Assembly: GCA_019931245.1 (NCBI GenBank)
Contig: JAINDL010000082.1
Location: 26,299 to 90,298, forward strand
Origin: Bryobacteraceae bacterium CoA2 C42
GTDB lineage: Bacteria > Acidobacteriota > Terriglobia > Bryobacterales > Bryobacteraceae
Length of the DNA stretch: 64,000 bases
Direction: 5' to 3'
The notes below the pieces were generated by a model, which ran no database searches, was not told the origin of the DNA, and was given only the letters and a program-made list of their open reading frames with translations. Of the stretch, positions 1 to 8,575 are shown one piece after another (position 1 is the first letter of the stretch; each line of letters begins with the position of its first letter). The position numbers and the translations under genes are program-made.

Positions 1-1
1 C

Positions 2-2638
2 AGCCGCCCCGACCCCAGCGGCGCCGTCCAGCAGATGCTCGGCCTCATGCCCCTGCCCAACGTCTTCAACGTGGGCGACGGCCTCAACACCGCCGGCTAC
101 GCCTGGATCCAACCCGCCAACTCGCGCCGCGACCAGTACAACCTCAAACTCGATCACAACTTCAACGACCGCCATCGCCTCAGCTTCAGTTGGAATCGCG
201 AAGACAGCCTCAGCATCAACGGCTTCCAAAGCCAGCGCTTCCCCAACTCGCCCGGCGGCAACGTCGACTCCCCCGATAGCGTCTACAGCCTCAAACTCTT
301 CTCCGTCCTGCGCCCGAACCTCCTCAACGAGTTCACCGCCGGCGTACTCCGTAGCCGCTCCCGCAGCCTCGCGCCCTGGGAAGTCCCCGGCGGTCTCGCC
401 GCCCTGCCCAAAGTCAACGGCCAGCCCTACCTCCTCGACCTGCTCACGGTCACCGATCCCATCCTCGTCGATAACGACCCCCAGGGCCGCATCTCGCCCA
501 ACTACCAGTGGAGCGATACCATCTCCTGGCTCCAAGGCAAACACAACATCCGCGCCGGCGGCGGCGTCTGGTTCGTCTCCTCGAACGGCTTCAACTCCTT
601 CGACGTCATGCCCCGCGTCGTCCTCGGCAACGGCATCCAACCCGTGCAGAACATGGGCGCCGTCGCCGGCCTCGGCGTCAATCGAGGCGGCGCCGAAAAC
701 CTGCTCAACAACCTGGCCGGGTCCATCAGCACCGTCTCCCAGGCCGTCAATGCGCCCGGCGGGTCCAACCCTCAGTTCCTGCCCGGCGAGTATAAGCAGC
801 GCACCTGGAAAAATCAGGAGTACTTCCTCTTCTTCAAAGACGACTACCGCCTGTCGAAAAACACGACCCTCAACCTTGGCCTCCGCTACGAGTACTTCAG
901 CGTTCCCTACGACCCCAACGGCAAGACCGCCGGCCTCGCCGGCGGCGGCGGCTCCCTCTTCGGCATCTCCGGCCGCGACTACTCGGCCATGTTCCGCCCC
1001 GGCGCCACCGGCGGCGCCCTCACGCAGGTCGAACTCATCGGCCCCGGCTCGGCCAATCCCTCGCGCCAGCTCTTCCGCCCGGACCGCAACAACCTCTCGC
1101 CGCACATCGGCCTCAGTTGGGCCCCGTCCTGGCTCGGCGCCAATAAGACCATCCTGCGCCTCGGCTACAGCATGGGCTATGAACGCACGGCCCTCCGCCT
1201 CATCGACGTCGTCAGCGGCGACCAGCCCGGCCTGCGTGAACTCGTCGTCCAGCGCCCCGGCGCCTATACGCCCCTCGGCGCGCTATCGCTCCCGCTCCGG
1301 CCCAACGGCCGGCCTCTCGATACCGTCCCCTTCACCGACCGCGCCCAAACCGTCCGCGGCTTTGAAGACAACCTCCGCACCCCCTACGTGCAGAACTTCA
1401 ACGTCAGCCTCCAACGCGCGCTGCCCGCCAGCCTCCTGCTCGACGTCCGCTACGTCGGCAACAAAGGCACGCGCCTCATGCGCACCACCAACCTGAACGA
1501 AGTGAACGTCTTTGAAAACGGCTTGCTCCAGGCGTTCCTCGCCGCCCAGCGCGGCGGCGAATCCCCTCTGCTCGACCGTATCTTCCAGCCGCTCCGCGGC
1601 AACGCCTCCGGCGCGGCCTTCGCCCGGACCAACGCCACGCTCCAATCGCATCTCGCCAATAACAACGTCGGCTCCTTCGCCAACTTCATCAATACGCAAA
1701 ACGTCGGCGGCCGCAACGGCGGCCTGCTCCCGCTCGCCGGCCTGCCCGAAAACTTCTTCGTCGTCAACCCTCAGTTCTCCGGCGCCCAACTCGTCGGCAA
1801 CTACGCCAACTCCAGCTATCACTCCTTCCAGGTCGATCTGTCGAAGCGCTTTGCAAGCGGCATCTCCATGCAGATGAACTACACCTGGGCCAAGGCCCTC
1901 GGCGAAGAGGAAGGCGCCGGCCAGAGCCTGCTCGACAGCTACCGCACCAACCGCAACCGCCGCCTCGACAAGCGCCAACTCTCCTTCGGCGCGCCCCACG
2001 TCTTCCGCTCCAACTGGATCTGGAACCTGCCCATCGGACCCAAGCGCCGGCTGCTCGGCAACACCCGCGGCTGGGCCGGCCGCCTGCTCGAAAACTGGCA
2101 GGTCGGAGCACTCTATAACGCCTTCTCAGGCACCCCCATGAGCTGGGAGAGCGAGATCGCCTCCTTCAGCCAGGTCTCGGACGATACCAGCGTCGACGCC
2201 ATCGCCGGCGTCGCGCGGCAGGGCCAGGTCACCAAACGCGGCAACGGCGTCTTCTTCTACCCCGGCTACACCGTCGGGCCGGACCCGCAGGTCCGCCAGC
2301 TGACCACCACGGGCGGCGTCCAACAGCGCAGCACACTCCTGGCCGTCTTCGATGCAAGCGGCCGGCCCATCGCCACCAACCCCGCGCCGGGCACCCTGGG
2401 CGCCCTGCAACCGCGCTTCTTCTACGGCCCCGGCTACTTCGCCTTCGACCTCAACCTGCTGAAGACCTTCACCATCCGCGAAGGCATCCAGTTCCAACTC
2501 GGCGTCACCGCCGACAACATCACCAACACGCCAGCCTTTGAAGACCCCGACATTGTGATCAACTCGCCGACCTTCGGCCAGATCAGCAGCGCCGGCGGCA
2601 ACCGCATCGTCATCCTCAGCGGCCGCCTGACCTTCTAG
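2..2638 (+). CDS. TonB-dependent receptor, Oar-like (5' truncated by window edge)
   Basis: The reading frame is open from base 2, so the first Met at base 35 is internal and the N-terminus lies outside the window. About 879 residues are present, matching the beta-barrel half of the very large Oar-type outer-membrane TonB-dependent receptors that are expanded in Acidobacteriota. Visible barrel landmarks are the repeated aromatic/asparagine-rich strands, VRYVGNKGTRLMRTTNLNE, MNYTWAKALGEEEG and a C-terminal strand ending in a Phe (SGRLTF), as expected for BAM recognition. The missing part should hold a signal peptide, a carboxypeptidase-regulatory-like domain and the plug. The ligand is unknown; family members are thought to import glycans or peptides. 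The stop overlaps that of the convergent esterase gene. Confidence 0.9.
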   Translation, partial: SRPDPSGAVQQMLGLMPLPNVFNVGDGLNTAGYAWIQPANSRRDQYNLKLDHNFNDRHRLSFSWNREDSLSINGFQSQRFPNSPGGNVDSPDSVYSLKLFSVLRPNLLNEFTAGVLRSRSRSLAPWEVPGGLAALPKVNGQPYLLDLLTVTDPILVDNDPQGRISPNYQWSDTISWLQGKHNIRAGGGVWFVSSNGFNSFDVMPRVVLGNGIQPVQNMGAVAGLGVNRGGAENLLNNLAGSISTVSQAVNAPGGSNPQFLPGEYKQRTWKNQEYFLFFKDDYRLSKNTTLNLGLRYEYFSVPYDPNGKTAGLAGGGGSLFGISGRDYSAMFRPGATGGALTQVELIGPGSANPSRQLFRPDRNNLSPHIGLSWAPSWLGANKTILRLGYSMGYERTALRLIDVVSGDQPGLRELVVQRPGAYTPLGALSLPLRPNGRPLDTVPFTDRAQTVRGFEDNLRTPYVQNFNVSLQRALPASLLLDVRYVGNKGTRLMRTTNLNEVNVFENGLLQAFLAAQRGGESPLLDRIFQPLRGNASGAAFARTNATLQSHLANNNVGSFANFINTQNVGGRNGGLLPLAGLPENFFVVNPQFSGAQLVGNYANSSYHSFQVDLSKRFASGISMQMNYTWAKALGEEEGAGQSLLDSYRTNRNRRLDKRQLSFGAPHVFRSNWIWNLPIGPKRRLLGNTRGWAGRLLENWQVGALYNAFSGTPMSWESEIASFSQVSDDTSVDAIAGVARQGQVTKRGNGVFFYPGYTVGPDPQVRQLTTTGGVQQRSTLLAVFDASGRPIATNPAPGTLGALQPRFFYGPGYFAFDLNLLKTFTIREGIQFQLGVTADNITNTPAFEDPDIVINSPTFGQISSAGGNRIVILSGRLTF

Positions 2639-3510
2639 AAGTGAAACCGGAAACCGTGCGCCCCGCTCCGGGCATAGTAAGCCTTCGTATCGTGGCTCAC
2701 GCCCAGCAGAATCTCATACTCATGCGGAATCCCCCGCGCCCGCAACCACGGGTGCAGCGCCTCGGAGTCCTCAAACGCGACATCCTTACTGCCAATCACC
2801 AGCCGGATCCGCAGTTCGCCCAACCGGGCCGAATTGTGATGCGCCAGCTCAAACACATCGTCTTCGGCCGACCACCACTGCTGCAGCTTCGCAATCCACG
2901 CCTGCTGCTCGACCGAGATGCCGGGGAAGTAACCATCAAGCGGAAGCCGCTTATACGATCCCGCGTAAGCGACCACGGAGTGAAACAGCTCCGGATACTT
3001 GAAGGCCAGCTTTAGCGCGCCGTTGGCGCCCATCGACATGCCTTCCAGACTCCGGCCGGCCGGCGTGGCAATGGTGCGGAACGTCGCGTCGATATGCGGA
3101 ATCAGTTCGCGGATAATCATCGTCTCCGGCATCACGTTCTGCGGCTTCCAGTCGCGATACTCGGTCCGGCGGCCCCCGTTCGGAAACACAAGGATCGCCG
3201 GCTCAGTGAGCCCGGCGGCGATCGCCTTCTGATACTCCTCAGCCACCCAGAGCGTCGAGGACTCGTTACCGCCCGCCCCGTGCAGCCAGTAGATCACCGG
3301 ATAGCGCTTCCCGGAGCTCTCATAGTCCGGCGGCAGATAGATGTTGTAACCCACATCGCGCTGCATCGAGGCGCTGCGCAACACCCGGTGCTGTACACCC
3401 GCGGGCTTCGCCGCCGGCGGATTCACCCAGTTGATCTCAAACACAAGAGGCTGCCGCTCGGCAAGCAGCGGCAGGGCCAGAAGAGGAAGAAAAGCAAAAA
3501 GGGGCTTCAC
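2635..3510 (-). CDS. Secreted esterase of the esterase D / PF00756 type
   Basis: A 291-residue alpha/beta hydrolase. The GTG at 3510 is chosen because it starts a typical signal peptide (hydrophobic MKPLFAFLPLLALPLLA); the frame stays open further upstream but that part has no protein character. The fold is shown by YLPPDYESSGKRYPVIYWLHG (a form of the oxyanion region), the nucleophile elbow GMSMGANGALKLA with Ser in GxSxG, and a C-terminal GVSHDTKAYY supplying the His. The family includes feruloyl/acetyl-xylan esterases and S-formylglutathione hydrolase; an exported enzyme like this more likely acts on polysaccharide-bound esters. A TATACT hexamer lies 8 nt before the start. Convergent with the TonB receptor, with the two stop codons overlapping. 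Confidence 0.85.
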   Translation of the reverse strand: MKPLFAFLPLLALPLLAERQPLVFEINWVNPPAAKPAGVQHRVLRSASMQRDVGYNIYLPPDYESSGKRYPVIYWLHGAGGNESSTLWVAEEYQKAIAAGLTEPAILVFPNGGRRTEYRDWKPQNVMPETMIIRELIPHIDATFRTIATPAGRSLEGMSMGANGALKLAFKYPELFHSVVAYAGSYKRLPLDGYFPGISVEQQAWIAKLQQWWSAEDDVFELAHHNSARLGELRIRLVIGSKDVAFEDSEALHPWLRARGIPHEYEILLGVSHDTKAYYARSGAHGFRFHF

Positions 3511-3518
3511 GGCCCCTG

Positions 3519-3524
3519 AGTATA
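3519..3524 (-). promoter_or_regulatory. -10 hexamer TATACT for the esterase gene
   Basis: TATACT on the minus strand ends 8 nt before the GTG at 3510, so transcription would begin about one base before the start codon. An AGGGG lies between hexamer and start, so a very short leader with no usable Shine-Dalgarno region is the likely reading. No good -35 was seen. Confidence 0.4.
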
Positions 3525-3573
3525 TCCCAAGCACCGGTGTCCCTTTTCCCTCCCGAAACACGCTTATCCCGGC

Positions 3574-5163
3574 ATGTCCCCTGCAACCACCACACACACC
3601 CGCCACTCGCGCGACCAATACTACGTAGTTGGCGAAGGCATCTTCCGCATGAACCCGGACGGCACGGCCAGCCTTACCGAATCGGTGACCGCGCCGCCGA
3701 ACGAGTTCTCTTTCTCCCGCATCGGGCCGCGGGGAACGGCCCTCGATAATGCGCTGGCTGAAGCGGTCGCTGTCGCGATGACGGGCGTCCCCCAACAGGT
3801 GGAGGACACCTCGCTCCCGGCCGGATACACCTATCTCGGCCAGTTCGTCGATCACGACCTCACCCGCATGACCAGCACCAACGGCAACCTGGTATCCCAG
3901 CGTTCCCCGCTACTGGACCTCGACGTTCTCTACGGCGATGGACCGGGCGGCCAGCAGCATGGCAGCTTCTACAACGGCATCCGCCTGCGGCTGGGCACTA
4001 CCCAGGCGTCGCCGACGAACAATGTACCGAACGCCGGTAATGATCTCGAAGGCTTTGATCTGCCCCGTAACGCGGCCGGCGCCACACCGGCCGAAAAACA
4101 GTTGGCGCTGATTCCGGACCTGCGCAACGACGAGAATCTAATCGTGGCGCAGACACACCTGGCGTTTATGCGTTTCCACAACCGGGTAGCGGACACGTTC
4201 GGCCCGCGCGCGACCTTCAAAAACGTTCGGGCCAAGGTGGTGAAGCACTACCAGTGGATGCTGCGGACGGACTTTCTGCCGCGGATCGTTGAAGGCTCGA
4301 TCGTCGAAGACGTGTTCCAGCATGGCCGTCGGTTCTTCGAGCGTCAAGCGAGCCGGACGCAAGCGCCGACGATGCCGCTTGAGTTCTCCGTGGCGGCCTT
4401 CCGGCTGGGCCACAGCATGATCCGCGACAACTACCAGTGGAACCGGGTGTTCAAGAGTCCGGGGCCGGATGTATTGGCTCCGGGGTCGCTGGGACTGCTG
4501 TTCAGCTTCTCGGGCACGAGCGGTACCCTGCAGCCGCCGCATCACCGGCTACCGACAAACTGGGTGGCGGACTTCCGGCGGCTGTTCCGTTTCAGTGCCG
4601 CCGGACGGCCGGACCTCGCGGTTCCCGATAGCGAGTTCAACCCGGCCATGCGAATCGACGCCAGCATGGTCGATCCTCTGCGGAACCTGCCGGCCGGCTC
4701 TTTCGGACCGCCCAACGTGCCGGCGCCGCCGGCCATTGAGCGGAACCTCGCCTTCCGCAATCTCCGGCGCGCCAACATGGTAGAACTCGCCAGCGGGCAG
4801 CAGATGGCGAATATGATGGGATTTCCCGCTTTGAGCGCGGAGCAGATTCTGCGAGGAGCGGGCGGGGCAACGCCCGACTTCAGCACCTTGACAATCGCGC
4901 AAAAGACGGAGTTGACGACGAATACGCCGCTGTGGCTGTACATCCTGCGGGAGGCGGAGATCAACGGCGGGAAGCTGACGGGAGTGGGCGGACGGATCGT
5001 GGCGGAGGTCTTCCACCGGGCCATCGAGGCCAGCCGCGACTCCATTTTGCGGGACAAGCGCTTCCGCCCCACGCTCGGGCCGAATCGGAGCACCTTCCGG
5101 ATGACCGACCTGCTGCTGTTCGCCTTCGAGGGCCGGGCCGACTGGCTCAACCCGCTGGGCTGA
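3574..5163 (+). CDS. Animal-type haem peroxidase (peroxidase-cyclooxygenase superfamily)
   Basis: A 529-residue protein of the An_peroxidase family (PF03098), which binds haem and uses H2O2 to oxidise halides or organic substrates. The distal His is seen in GQFVDHDLTRMT (His94, with the neighbouring Asp that links to haem in this superfamily), and the proximal His in FRLGHSMIRDNYQW (about His280). The length is close to the short bacterial members that lack propeptide and membrane domains. No convincing signal peptide is seen: the N-terminus (MSPATTTHTRHSRDQYY) is polar, so the product may be cytoplasmic or leave by another route. The start is the first ATG and has no clear Shine-Dalgarno. 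Divergent from the esterase gene across 63 bp. Confidence 0.88.
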   Translation: MSPATTTHTRHSRDQYYVVGEGIFRMNPDGTASLTESVTAPPNEFSFSRIGPRGTALDNALAEAVAVAMTGVPQQVEDTSLPAGYTYLGQFVDHDLTRMTSTNGNLVSQRSPLLDLDVLYGDGPGGQQHGSFYNGIRLRLGTTQASPTNNVPNAGNDLEGFDLPRNAAGATPAEKQLALIPDLRNDENLIVAQTHLAFMRFHNRVADTFGPRATFKNVRAKVVKHYQWMLRTDFLPRIVEGSIVEDVFQHGRRFFERQASRTQAPTMPLEFSVAAFRLGHSMIRDNYQWNRVFKSPGPDVLAPGSLGLLFSFSGTSGTLQPPHHRLPTNWVADFRRLFRFSAAGRPDLAVPDSEFNPAMRIDASMVDPLRNLPAGSFGPPNVPAPPAIERNLAFRNLRRANMVELASGQQMANMMGFPALSAEQILRGAGGATPDFSTLTIAQKTELTTNTPLWLYILREAEINGGKLTGVGGRIVAEVFHRAIEASRDSILRDKRFRPTLGPNRSTFRMTDLLLFAFEGRADWLNPLG

Positions 5164-5213
5164 GGCCGGGGTTCGCCCGGCGTCGCGCAACTTCGCTACG
5201 CTGGAAGACACCC

Positions 5214-5807
5214 ATGCGCAGGATCCTGTTTCCCTTTCTTTTGGCCGGCTCGCTGTGGGCCGGCGATCCGATCGAAGCCTTCGGCAAGAAGTGGTCGGTC
5301 CCGATCGCGGCCGACTGGGAGTTCGCCGATAACATCCTGAGCTTGAAGGTCGGCCGGCCCCAGACGGCGCCGCGCCGGCCCAAGCAGTTCGCTCTGCTCG
5401 AAGAGGGCCCCTTCGATAAAGTCACCATCGAGGTCGAAGCCCGCCGCATCCAAGGCTCGCTGATCCTCGTGTACGCCTGGCGCGACGACGCCCACTTCAA
5501 CTACGCTCACCTGTCGGTGGACGCGCCGGCCAAGCAGCCGGTCCACAACGGGATTTTTCACGTCTACGGCGGGGACCGCGTCCGCATCAGCCCGGAGGAG
5601 GGGCCGGGCAGTCTGCCCGACACGAACTGGCACAAGGTGAAGCTGGTCTGGTCCGGAAAAAGCGGCGAGGTTAAGGTGACCGTGGACGGTCAGACGACGG
5701 GGGCGCTGCGCGGGGTGGATCTCAGCATCAAGTCGGGCAAGATCGGGCTAGGATCCTTCTTCGATACCGCCCAGTTCCGCAACCTGAAAGTGATTCACGG
5801 GTCCTGA
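5214..5807 (+). CDS. Secreted concanavalin-A-like (DUF1080/LamG-type) protein
   Basis: A 197-residue protein starting with a clear signal peptide (MRRILFPFLLAGSLWAGDP), which fixes the start at 5214; the frame is open upstream only as an antisense-like shadow. The remainder is a beta-sandwich pattern: FDKVTIEVEARRIQGSLILVYAWRD, a central NYAHLSVD strand, WHKVKLVWSGKSGEVKVTVDG and a final IGLGSFFDTAQFRNLKV, typical of the laminin-G/concanavalin-like domains found in DUF1080 (3-keto-disaccharide hydrolase-like) proteins. No catalytic residues could be assigned, so carbohydrate binding or hydrolysis remains open. Its last 60 bases overlap the 3' end of thiD on the other strand. Confidence 0.75.
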   Translation: MRRILFPFLLAGSLWAGDPIEAFGKKWSVPIAADWEFADNILSLKVGRPQTAPRRPKQFALLEEGPFDKVTIEVEARRIQGSLILVYAWRDDAHFNYAHLSVDAPAKQPVHNGIFHVYGGDRVRISPEEGPGSLPDTNWHKVKLVWSGKSGEVKVTVDGQTTGALRGVDLSIKSGKIGLGSFFDTAQFRNLKVIHGS

Positions 5808-6533
5808 GCCGTGGCCTAAGCCCGGGTTAGTCCGGATGGCGCCACTTATATATTGCTTGGCCCGACTTACTGCCCCAGGTAAGTCGAGGCCATGGGCGAG
5901 CAGCGCGGTAATCGCCGCCGAGTAAGTGCAGCCGGTGCCGTGCGTGTGGGGCGTAACATAACGCTCGCCAGGATACCAGCGGGCTTCGCCCGCGGTCCAG
6001 AGCAGGTCGGCGGCCTCGCCGGCCAGATGACCGCCCTTGAGCAGGACGGCCCGGGCGGGGATGCGGCGGGCGGCTTCGAGCATGGCGGCGCGGTCGCCGA
6101 TAGCGAGGCCGGTGAGCGCTTCGGCCTCGGGCAGGTTCGGGGTGACGAGGGCCGCCACCGGGAACAGGTCGTCGCGGAGGGCGTCGACGGCGGCGGGGGC
6201 CAGGAGCGGGGCGCCGTGTTTGGACACCATCACGGGGTCAACGACCAGAGGCCCGCGGACGGCGCGGGCGACGGCGCGGATGATTTCGGCGTTGCCGAGG
6301 GCGCCGGTTTTGGTGGCGGCCACGGGCAGGTCCGAGTACACGGCCTCGATCTGCTGGATCACGAGATGCGGATCGAGGCAGTCGACTCGGGAGACGCCGG
6401 TCGAGTTTTGGACGGTGAGAAGGGTCAGGGCCGCCGCGCCGTAGACGCGGTGTTGGTGGAAGGTTTTGAGATCCGCCTGGATGCCGGCTCCGCCGCTGGG
6501 GTCGGAGCCGGCTATGGTGAACGCAACTCGCAT
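5748..6533 (-). CDS. thiD: Hydroxymethylpyrimidine / phosphomethylpyrimidine kinase
   Basis: A 261-residue ribokinase-fold enzyme that phosphorylates HMP and HMP-phosphate to HMP-PP, the pyrimidine donor for thiamine synthesis. Diagnostic features are the N-terminal AFTIAGSDPSGGAGIQADLK, KTGALGNAEIIRAVA, VDPVMVSKHGAPLLAPAAV, VLLKGGHL and the C-terminal anion-hole segment HGTGCTYSAAITALLAHG. The length is normal for ThiD. It lies 12 bp downstream of the anchor-domain gene on the same strand, so it may be cotranscribed, although no functional link is evident. The 3' end overlaps the convergent gene by 60 bp. Confidence 0.95.
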   Translation of the reverse strand: MRVAFTIAGSDPSGGAGIQADLKTFHQHRVYGAAALTLLTVQNSTGVSRVDCLDPHLVIQQIEAVYSDLPVAATKTGALGNAEIIRAVARAVRGPLVVDPVMVSKHGAPLLAPAAVDALRDDLFPVAALVTPNLPEAEALTGLAIGDRAAMLEAARRIPARAVLLKGGHLAGEAADLLWTAGEARWYPGERYVTPHTHGTGCTYSAAITALLAHGLDLPGAVSRAKQYISGAIRTNPGLGHGSGPVNHFQVAELGGIEEGS

Positions 6534-6545
6534 GAGGACACAACG

Positions 6546-7817
6546 TCAGGGAAGATTCAGTTTACCAACCTCGGTGCGGCCGACGGCATTGGCGATGGCG
6601 ACCGTCACGGAGTTCACGAGGCTGGCGTCGCCGGCGACGGGGAAGACGGCGCGGAGACGGAACAGGCCGCCGAGCGGATTGGCCTGGAAGTAGTTTCGCC
6701 ACTCATTTTCGGGAGAGACGGTGAAGGCGGCGCCGAGGGGATTGCCGGCTTTGTCGGCGAACTGGAAGCTGAGCGAAGAGGCGCCGCGCGAGTTATCGAA
6801 GCCGCTGAGGGCGACGACGAGGGTGGAGCCTTCGCGGCTCGCCTCGGCTTCTTCGACCACGACGGGCTGGAACTGGGTAATGAACTCGCGCTGGACCTGG
6901 CGGCCCGGGGTTTTGACGATCAGGCGGATGGTCCCGGCGACGGTGCCGGTTTGAAGCACGATATCGTCGCTATCGCCGAAGCGGGCGAGGCGGGCGCCGG
7001 CGGGCACCGAGAAGTTGGCGAGGCGGCCGGTGGTGAGGCGGACGGCGGGGTCGTCGCCGCTGAACTCGAGTTCGAGGGTTCCGGCGGCGAGGGAGGCGGC
7101 GGGTTCGGCGAACTCGACGCGGAGCCGGACCTGCTGGCCGCTGGTGACGGTGGCCGCGTCGGTGAGGATGCGGGCTTCGGACAGGCGCGGGAGGGTGCCG
7201 GTGACGCGGAGTTGGAAGGTGCGGCCGGCCACGGAAAGGGTGCCGGTGCGGAGGCCGGGGGTGGAGGGGGTGGCGGTGAGGCGGAGGGCGAGTTCGGCGC
7301 CGGGGTCGAGGAGGACGGGGAGGGGGATGGGGGTGGCGAAGGCGAAGTCGGTGGAGAGGGTGGGGATGGTGAGCGGCCGGGGGGTGCGGTTCTGGAGGAG
7401 GACCGTGGTGGTGGCCGGCGAGCCCACTTCGACCGAGCCAAGGTCGATGATGCCACCCTGAAACAGCGTTTGGCCCTGATGGACGACGGCGGCGACGGCG
7501 AGGCCGACGCCGCGGAGGATGACGCTCGAGTTACCGGCCGACAGGTTGGCGCTGTAGCTGCCCTCGGCTTCGGGCAGGAAGCGGACGGTGAAGTCGCCGG
7601 AGGATTGGATATCGCGCACGGCGAAGCCGACGCCGGCGACGGCGAGATTGGCGCCGGCGGGGGCGCGGAAGCGGACATCGACAGGGTCGCCCGGGCTGGT
7701 GGACCCCATCGCGTAGGTCGCGCCGACGGGCCGGAAGCCTTCGGGGGTTTCGACGAGGATTTGCGCGGCGGCGGCGAGGGCGGTGCAAAGGAGGAGGCTA
7801 CTGATTTTGCGCATCAT
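6546..7817 (-). CDS. Secreted choice-of-anchor / Ig-fold surface protein
   Basis: A 423-residue exported protein of unknown function. The start (tandem ATGATG at 7817/7814) is supported by a GGAGG five bases upstream and a signal peptide (MRKISSLLLCTALAAAAQ). After ~60 residues comes a beta-rich segment, LGSVEVGSPATTTVLLQNRT, with a following LDPGAELALRLTATPSTPG; this is the ASPM/SPD-2/Hydin-type 'choice-of-anchor D' pattern of periplasmic or surface proteins. The rest repeats similar beta-sandwich patterns and contains no Cys. It is the last surface-protein gene of the minus-strand block that begins at 13816. The 5' end is duplicated immediately upstream, see the repeat at 7677-8176. Confidence 0.7.
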   Translation of the reverse strand: MMRKISSLLLCTALAAAAQILVETPEGFRPVGATYAMGSTSPGDPVDVRFRAPAGANLAVAGVGFAVRDIQSSGDFTVRFLPEAEGSYSANLSAGNSSVILRGVGLAVAAVVHQGQTLFQGGIIDLGSVEVGSPATTTVLLQNRTPRPLTIPTLSTDFAFATPIPLPVLLDPGAELALRLTATPSTPGLRTGTLSVAGRTFQLRVTGTLPRLSEARILTDAATVTSGQQVRLRVEFAEPAASLAAGTLELEFSGDDPAVRLTTGRLANFSVPAGARLARFGDSDDIVLQTGTVAGTIRLIVKTPGRQVQREFITQFQPVVVEEAEASREGSTLVVALSGFDNSRGASSLSFQFADKAGNPLGAAFTVSPENEWRNYFQANPLGGLFRLRAVFPVAGDASLVNSVTVAIANAVGRTEVGKLNLP

Positions 7818-8176
7818 CGACCTCCGGAAGAACGAAGCGGGCCTGGGGGCCGGGGGTGGGGCGGACGGCGTAACCGCGGCCGCGGAGGCGGAGGTGGGGC
7901 GAGGCGGGGGCGGCTGCGGTGCAAAGGAGGAGGCTACTGATATCGACACGGTCGCCCGGACTGGTGGACCCCATCGCGTAGGTCGCGCCGACGGGCCGGA
8001 AGCCTTCGGGGGTTTCGACGAGGATCTGCGCGGCGGCGGCGAGGGCGGTGCAAAGGAGGAGGCTACTGATTTTGCGCATCATCGACCTCCGGAAGAACGA
8101 AGCGGGCCTCGCGGCCGGGGGTGGTGCGGACGGCGTAACTGCGGCCGCGGAGGCGGACGTGGTACCAGTCGGGGGC
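7677..8176. repeat. Imperfect tandem duplication of a gene junction (two ~235-bp copies, period 265 bp)
   Basis: Bases 7677-7911 and 7942-8176 align at a constant offset of 265 with only scattered substitutions, for example ggg/cgc after agcgggcct and taacc/taact. Each copy spans the 3' end of the upstream gene (…LPEVDDAQNQ stop) and the 5' end of the downstream gene (MMRKISSLLL). The spacer 7912-7941 carries a third, short copy (7917-7940) of the junction sequence. The substitutions indicate an old duplication rather than a simple assembly collapse or expansion. Confidence 0.85.
7798..8082 (-). CDS. Chimeric ORF made by the tandem duplication (function doubtful)
   Basis: A 94-residue frame with the same ATGATG start and GGAGG as the 6546-7817 gene. 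It encodes that gene's signal peptide and first ~45 residues (…GSTSPGDRVD), then a second partial signal-peptide sequence (ISSLLLCTA), then a diverged copy of the C-terminus of the 8063-8575 protein (LRLRGRGYAVRPTPGPQ versus LRLRGRSYAVRTTPGRE) and the same DDAQNQ end. It overlaps both neighbours by 20 bases at the shared junctions. It could be translated by coupling, but it looks like a duplication by-product, not an independent gene. Confidence 0.45.
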   Translation of the reverse strand: MMRKISSLLLCTALAAAAQILVETPEGFRPVGATYAMGSTSPGDRVDISSLLLCTAAAPASPHLRLRGRGYAVRPTPGPQARFVLPEVDDAQNQ

Positions 8177-8575
8177 GAGGGCTTCGGCGTCGGGTTCGGG
8201 GAGGGTGAATGCGGCTTCGTCGACGGCGACGTTGCGGAGGGAGGCGCCGTCCCATTGAAAGGCGACATTCTGTTCGGTCAGCCAGGCGGTGGTGGGGCTG
8301 AAGCGGGCGGGGCCGGCGGGGAGGCGGGCGACGGTGTCGCCGGCGGCGTCGAGGCGTTCGGTGCCGGCTTCGGTGCGGAGCCAGCCGCCGTCGCCGTACC
8401 AGGCGAAGGCGAGGACACCCGCGCGGACGGGGGCGCCGGGGACGAAGCTGCCGGCGATGCCGTAGAGCGGGCGGACGCGGTTCTGCGGGTCGCGCCAGAA
8501 GCCGAGACGGGGGGCGTCGATCTGGCCGAGGGCGAACGAACCGAGAGAGAAGAAGACGAGGAGGAGGTTTCTCAT
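8063..8575 (-). CDS. Small exported protein of unknown function
   Basis: A 170-residue product with a signal peptide (MRNLLLVFFSLGSFALGQ). The rest is short beta segments with many Gly/Trp/Tyr (AFAWYGDGGWLRTEAGTE, NVAFQWDGASLRNVAVDE), and I recognise no family. Phrases such as RPLYGIAGSFVPGAPV recall the six-bladed-type exported proteins common in Bryobacterales, but that is only an impression. It starts in an ATGA overlap with the stop of the upstream Big-1 gene, and its stop overlaps the ATGATG of the next ORF, so it sits inside a translationally coupled set. Confidence 0.7.
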   Translation of the reverse strand: MRNLLLVFFSLGSFALGQIDAPRLGFWRDPQNRVRPLYGIAGSFVPGAPVRAGVLAFAWYGDGGWLRTEAGTERLDAAGDTVARLPAGPARFSPTTAWLTEQNVAFQWDGASLRNVAVDEAAFTLPEPDAEALAPDWYHVRLRGRSYAVRTTPGREARFVLPEVDDAQNQ

